A stretch of DNA of 7,518 bases from Betaproteobacteria bacterium (GTDB lineage: Bacteria; Pseudomonadota; Gammaproteobacteria; Burkholderiales; Burkholderiaceae), in the NCBI GenBank assembly GCA_013205155.1, contig JABMMT010000142.1, positions 1 to 7,518 on the forward strand. Direction: 5' to 3'. Under the pieces are notes generated by a model. The model saw only the letters and a program-made list of their open reading frames with translations, was not told the DNA's origin and made no database searches. A program made the translations under genes and the position numbers. Below, piece by piece: positions 6,756-7,518 of the stretch. Position 1 is the first letter of the stretch. Each line of letters begins with the position of its first letter.

Positions 6756-6990
6756 GGTTACCTTCTTCTAATCGAAAATCAACTGCACGAGCAGGGACAA
6801 TTGTAGAAATAGCATGCTTGTAAACCATTTGTGTGACGGTATTACGCAGTAACACCACGTATTGATCAAACGATTCAATATTGCCTTGCAATTTAATACC
6901 GTTCACCAAATAGATTGAAACAGGTACATGCTCTTTACGCAATATATTGAGAAATGGATCCTGAAGTAATTGGATTTTGTTGTTATTCAT
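6748..6990 (-). CDS. hfq: RNA chaperone Hfq
   Basis: Hfq forms a hexameric ring that binds small RNAs and mRNAs and promotes their pairing. The 80-residue protein carries the whole Sm core: QDPFLNILRKEHVPVSIYLV from residue 10, NGIKLQGNIESFDQYVVLLRN, and the Sm2 signature YKHAIST at 57-63. Expected proximal-face residues are present (Q10, D11, Y44 in place of the E. coli F42, and Y57-K58-H59). The rim patch reads RKEH where E. coli has RRER, as I recall for other betaproteobacteria. The C-terminal tail after the core is only about 13 residues and ends LEEGNPV, much shorter than in E. coli (102 residues in total). A strong AAGGAG site precedes the ATG at 6990. hflX follows, probably overlapping the hfq stop. 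Confidence 0.98.
   Translation of the reverse strand: MNNNKIQLLQDPFLNILRKEHVPVSIYLVNGIKLQGNIESFDQYVVLLRNTVTQMVYKHAISTIVPARAVDFRLEEGNPV
6761..6766 (-). promoter_or_regulatory. Ribosome binding site for the upstream hflX start, within hfq
   Basis: AGAAGG lies in the Glu-Glu-Gly codons near the end of hfq, 5 bases upstream of the CTG at 6755. The ATG at 6677 has no well-spaced counterpart; the nearest purine stretch, GGGAAG, is about 14 bases away. This favours the upstream start of hflX. Confidence 0.5.
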
Positions 6991-6994
6991 ACTG

Positions 6995-7000
6995 CTCCTT
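6995..7000 (-). promoter_or_regulatory. Ribosome binding site of hfq
   Basis: AAGGAG lies 4 bases before the hfq ATG, the best-matching ribosome site in the window that serves a gene. In E. coli hfq translation is autorepressed by Hfq binding its own leader; the A-rich leader just upstream (runs of A at about 7001-7013) could offer distal-face binding sites here, which is inference. Confidence 0.8.
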
Positions 7001-7089
7001 TTTGATTTTTTAGTTTGGGAGTCTTGCTTTTTTTATTAATGCTGCTAACCGTAATGATGTTGATGATCCGTTTGTGGTGCTTACTAAGC

Positions 7090-7119
7090 TCTATATTGGC
7101 CCAATTCATAAAAAATCAA
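7090..7119 (-). promoter_or_regulatory. Candidate sigma-70 promoter for the hfq operon
   Basis: On the minus strand TTGATT (7119-7114) and TATAGA (7095-7090) are separated by 18 bases, each matching four of six consensus positions. The expected transcript would start around 7083 and have a leader of roughly 90 bases before hfq. It lies in the der-hfq gap of 155 bases, the longest in the window and the natural place for an operon promoter. The rest of the gap is AT-rich, and I see no coding sequence or RNA gene in it. Confidence 0.4.
7095..7105. repeat. 11-base inverted repeat in the hfq promoter spacer
   Basis: ATTGGcCCAAT on the plus strand (center base ambiguous by strand) is a perfect 5-base inverted repeat around one base. 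It occupies the spacer of the candidate promoter, touching the -10 box. The position suits a small operator, but arms this short may be chance. Confidence 0.3.
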
Positions 7120-7129
7120 GCCTCTGATT
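7110..7129 (-). terminator. Weak possible terminator after der
   Basis: AATCA (7129-7125), a six-base loop, TGATT (7118-7114) and then T residues to 7110 form a hairpin with a T-tract about 17 bases after the der stop. The stem is only five pairs and AT-rich, so much readthrough into hfq is expected. The right arm is shared with the candidate -35 box. Confidence 0.22.
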
Positions 7130-7145
7130 AAAAGCTTATCTGAAA

Positions 7146-7518
7146 TCACCTTTTTTTGCCTTTCTTTCCTTTATCCTCATCAACGTAAGGGTTCTTCGCT
7201 GTATTCATCTGAATTCTTAATGGGGTACCTCGCAACTTGAAAACATCCCTAAATCGACCCTCCAAATAGCGTTTATAGCTATCTGTTACACCACTTAGCG
7301 AGCTGCCATGAATCACCACAATGGGAGGATTCATACCGCCCTGGTGGGCATAACGTAATTTAGGGCGCCCCATCCCGACCCGTTTAGGCTGCTGATGCTC
7401 AATCGCCTCTTGCAAGATGCGAGTCAAACGCGGGGTCGGCAGTTTTGCCATAGCAGCAGCATAGGCGGCATCAACATCTTTGAATAACTCTTTGAGACCA
7501 GTACCTTTTTTGGCTGAA
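7146..7518 (-). CDS. der: GTPase Der (EngA), C-terminal part (runs off the right edge)
   Basis: Der is a double-GTPase needed for maturation of the 50S ribosomal subunit. The window holds its last 123 residues. They begin at the G5 motif of the second GTPase domain (SAKKGTGLKELF) and continue through the C-terminal KH-like domain with MAKLPTPRLTRILQEAIEHQ, PKLRYAHQGGMNPP, the strand IVVIHGSSLSGVTDSYKRYL and PLRIQMNTAKNPY. The protein ends in a lysine-rich tail, DKGKKGKKR, typical of Der. The visible M at 7451 is internal, since homologous sequence continues in frame to the window edge. Stop is TGA at 7148-7146. The order der then hfq is common in Burkholderiales. Both GTP-binding P-loops lie outside the window. 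Confidence 0.95.
   Translation of the reverse strand, partial: SAKKGTGLKELFKDVDAAYAAAMAKLPTPRLTRILQEAIEHQQPKRVGMGRPKLRYAHQGGMNPPIVVIHGSSLSGVTDSYKRYLEGRFRDVFKLRGTPLRIQMNTAKNPYVDEDKGKKGKKR

Noticed and set aside
1..7518. Mobile element, phage, CRISPR or defence system
   Set aside because: All protein-coding space is filled by recognised conserved genes on one strand, with no long repeats, integrase or transposase sequence, or tRNA-like ends.

Overview
The window looks like chromosome of a betaproteobacterium in the order Burkholderiales. Moderate GC content, frequent A/T at third codon positions and very short intergenic gaps make a small-genome freshwater lineage such as Polynucleobacter the best guess. 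This is inferred from gene order and recognised protein sequence; no search was run. Every gene supported here lies on the minus strand, so transcription runs from the right end to the left. The other open frames are shadows of these genes.

In transcription order: the C-terminal part of the ribosome-assembly GTPase gene der enters from the right edge (7146-7518). A 155-base gap follows, the longest in the window and the only one where I see a two-box promoter candidate. Next come hfq, hflX, hflK and hflC packed head to tail, then hisZ after 17-18 bases, purA after 61 bases, and the first 159 codons of malate synthase G (glcB), which runs off the left edge.

The hfq-hflX-hflK-hflC block combines RNA-chaperone control, ribosome rescue under stress and the membrane scaffold of the FtsH protease. 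In enterobacteria it sits beside purA. Here hisZ, the regulatory half of the split ATP phosphoribosyltransferase of histidine synthesis, lies between hflC and purA. HisZ/HisG uses ATP plus PRPP and its pathway releases AICAR, a purine intermediate, so hisZ beside purA links histidine and purine metabolism. GlcB belongs to glyoxylate metabolism and probably has its own expression signals.

I see no mobile element, phage gene, CRISPR array, tRNA or rRNA, and no evidence of a novel multigene system; this is a conserved housekeeping cluster. The most useful observations are small-scale: the conserved HflX N-terminus continues 26 codons upstream of its first ATG with only a CTG available as start, overlapping hfq; the glcB leader carries an exact copy of the 16S rRNA anti-Shine-Dalgarno 3' end; the hflC gene ends in a slippery A-run just before hisZ; and a short inverted repeat sits inside the putative hfq promoter.
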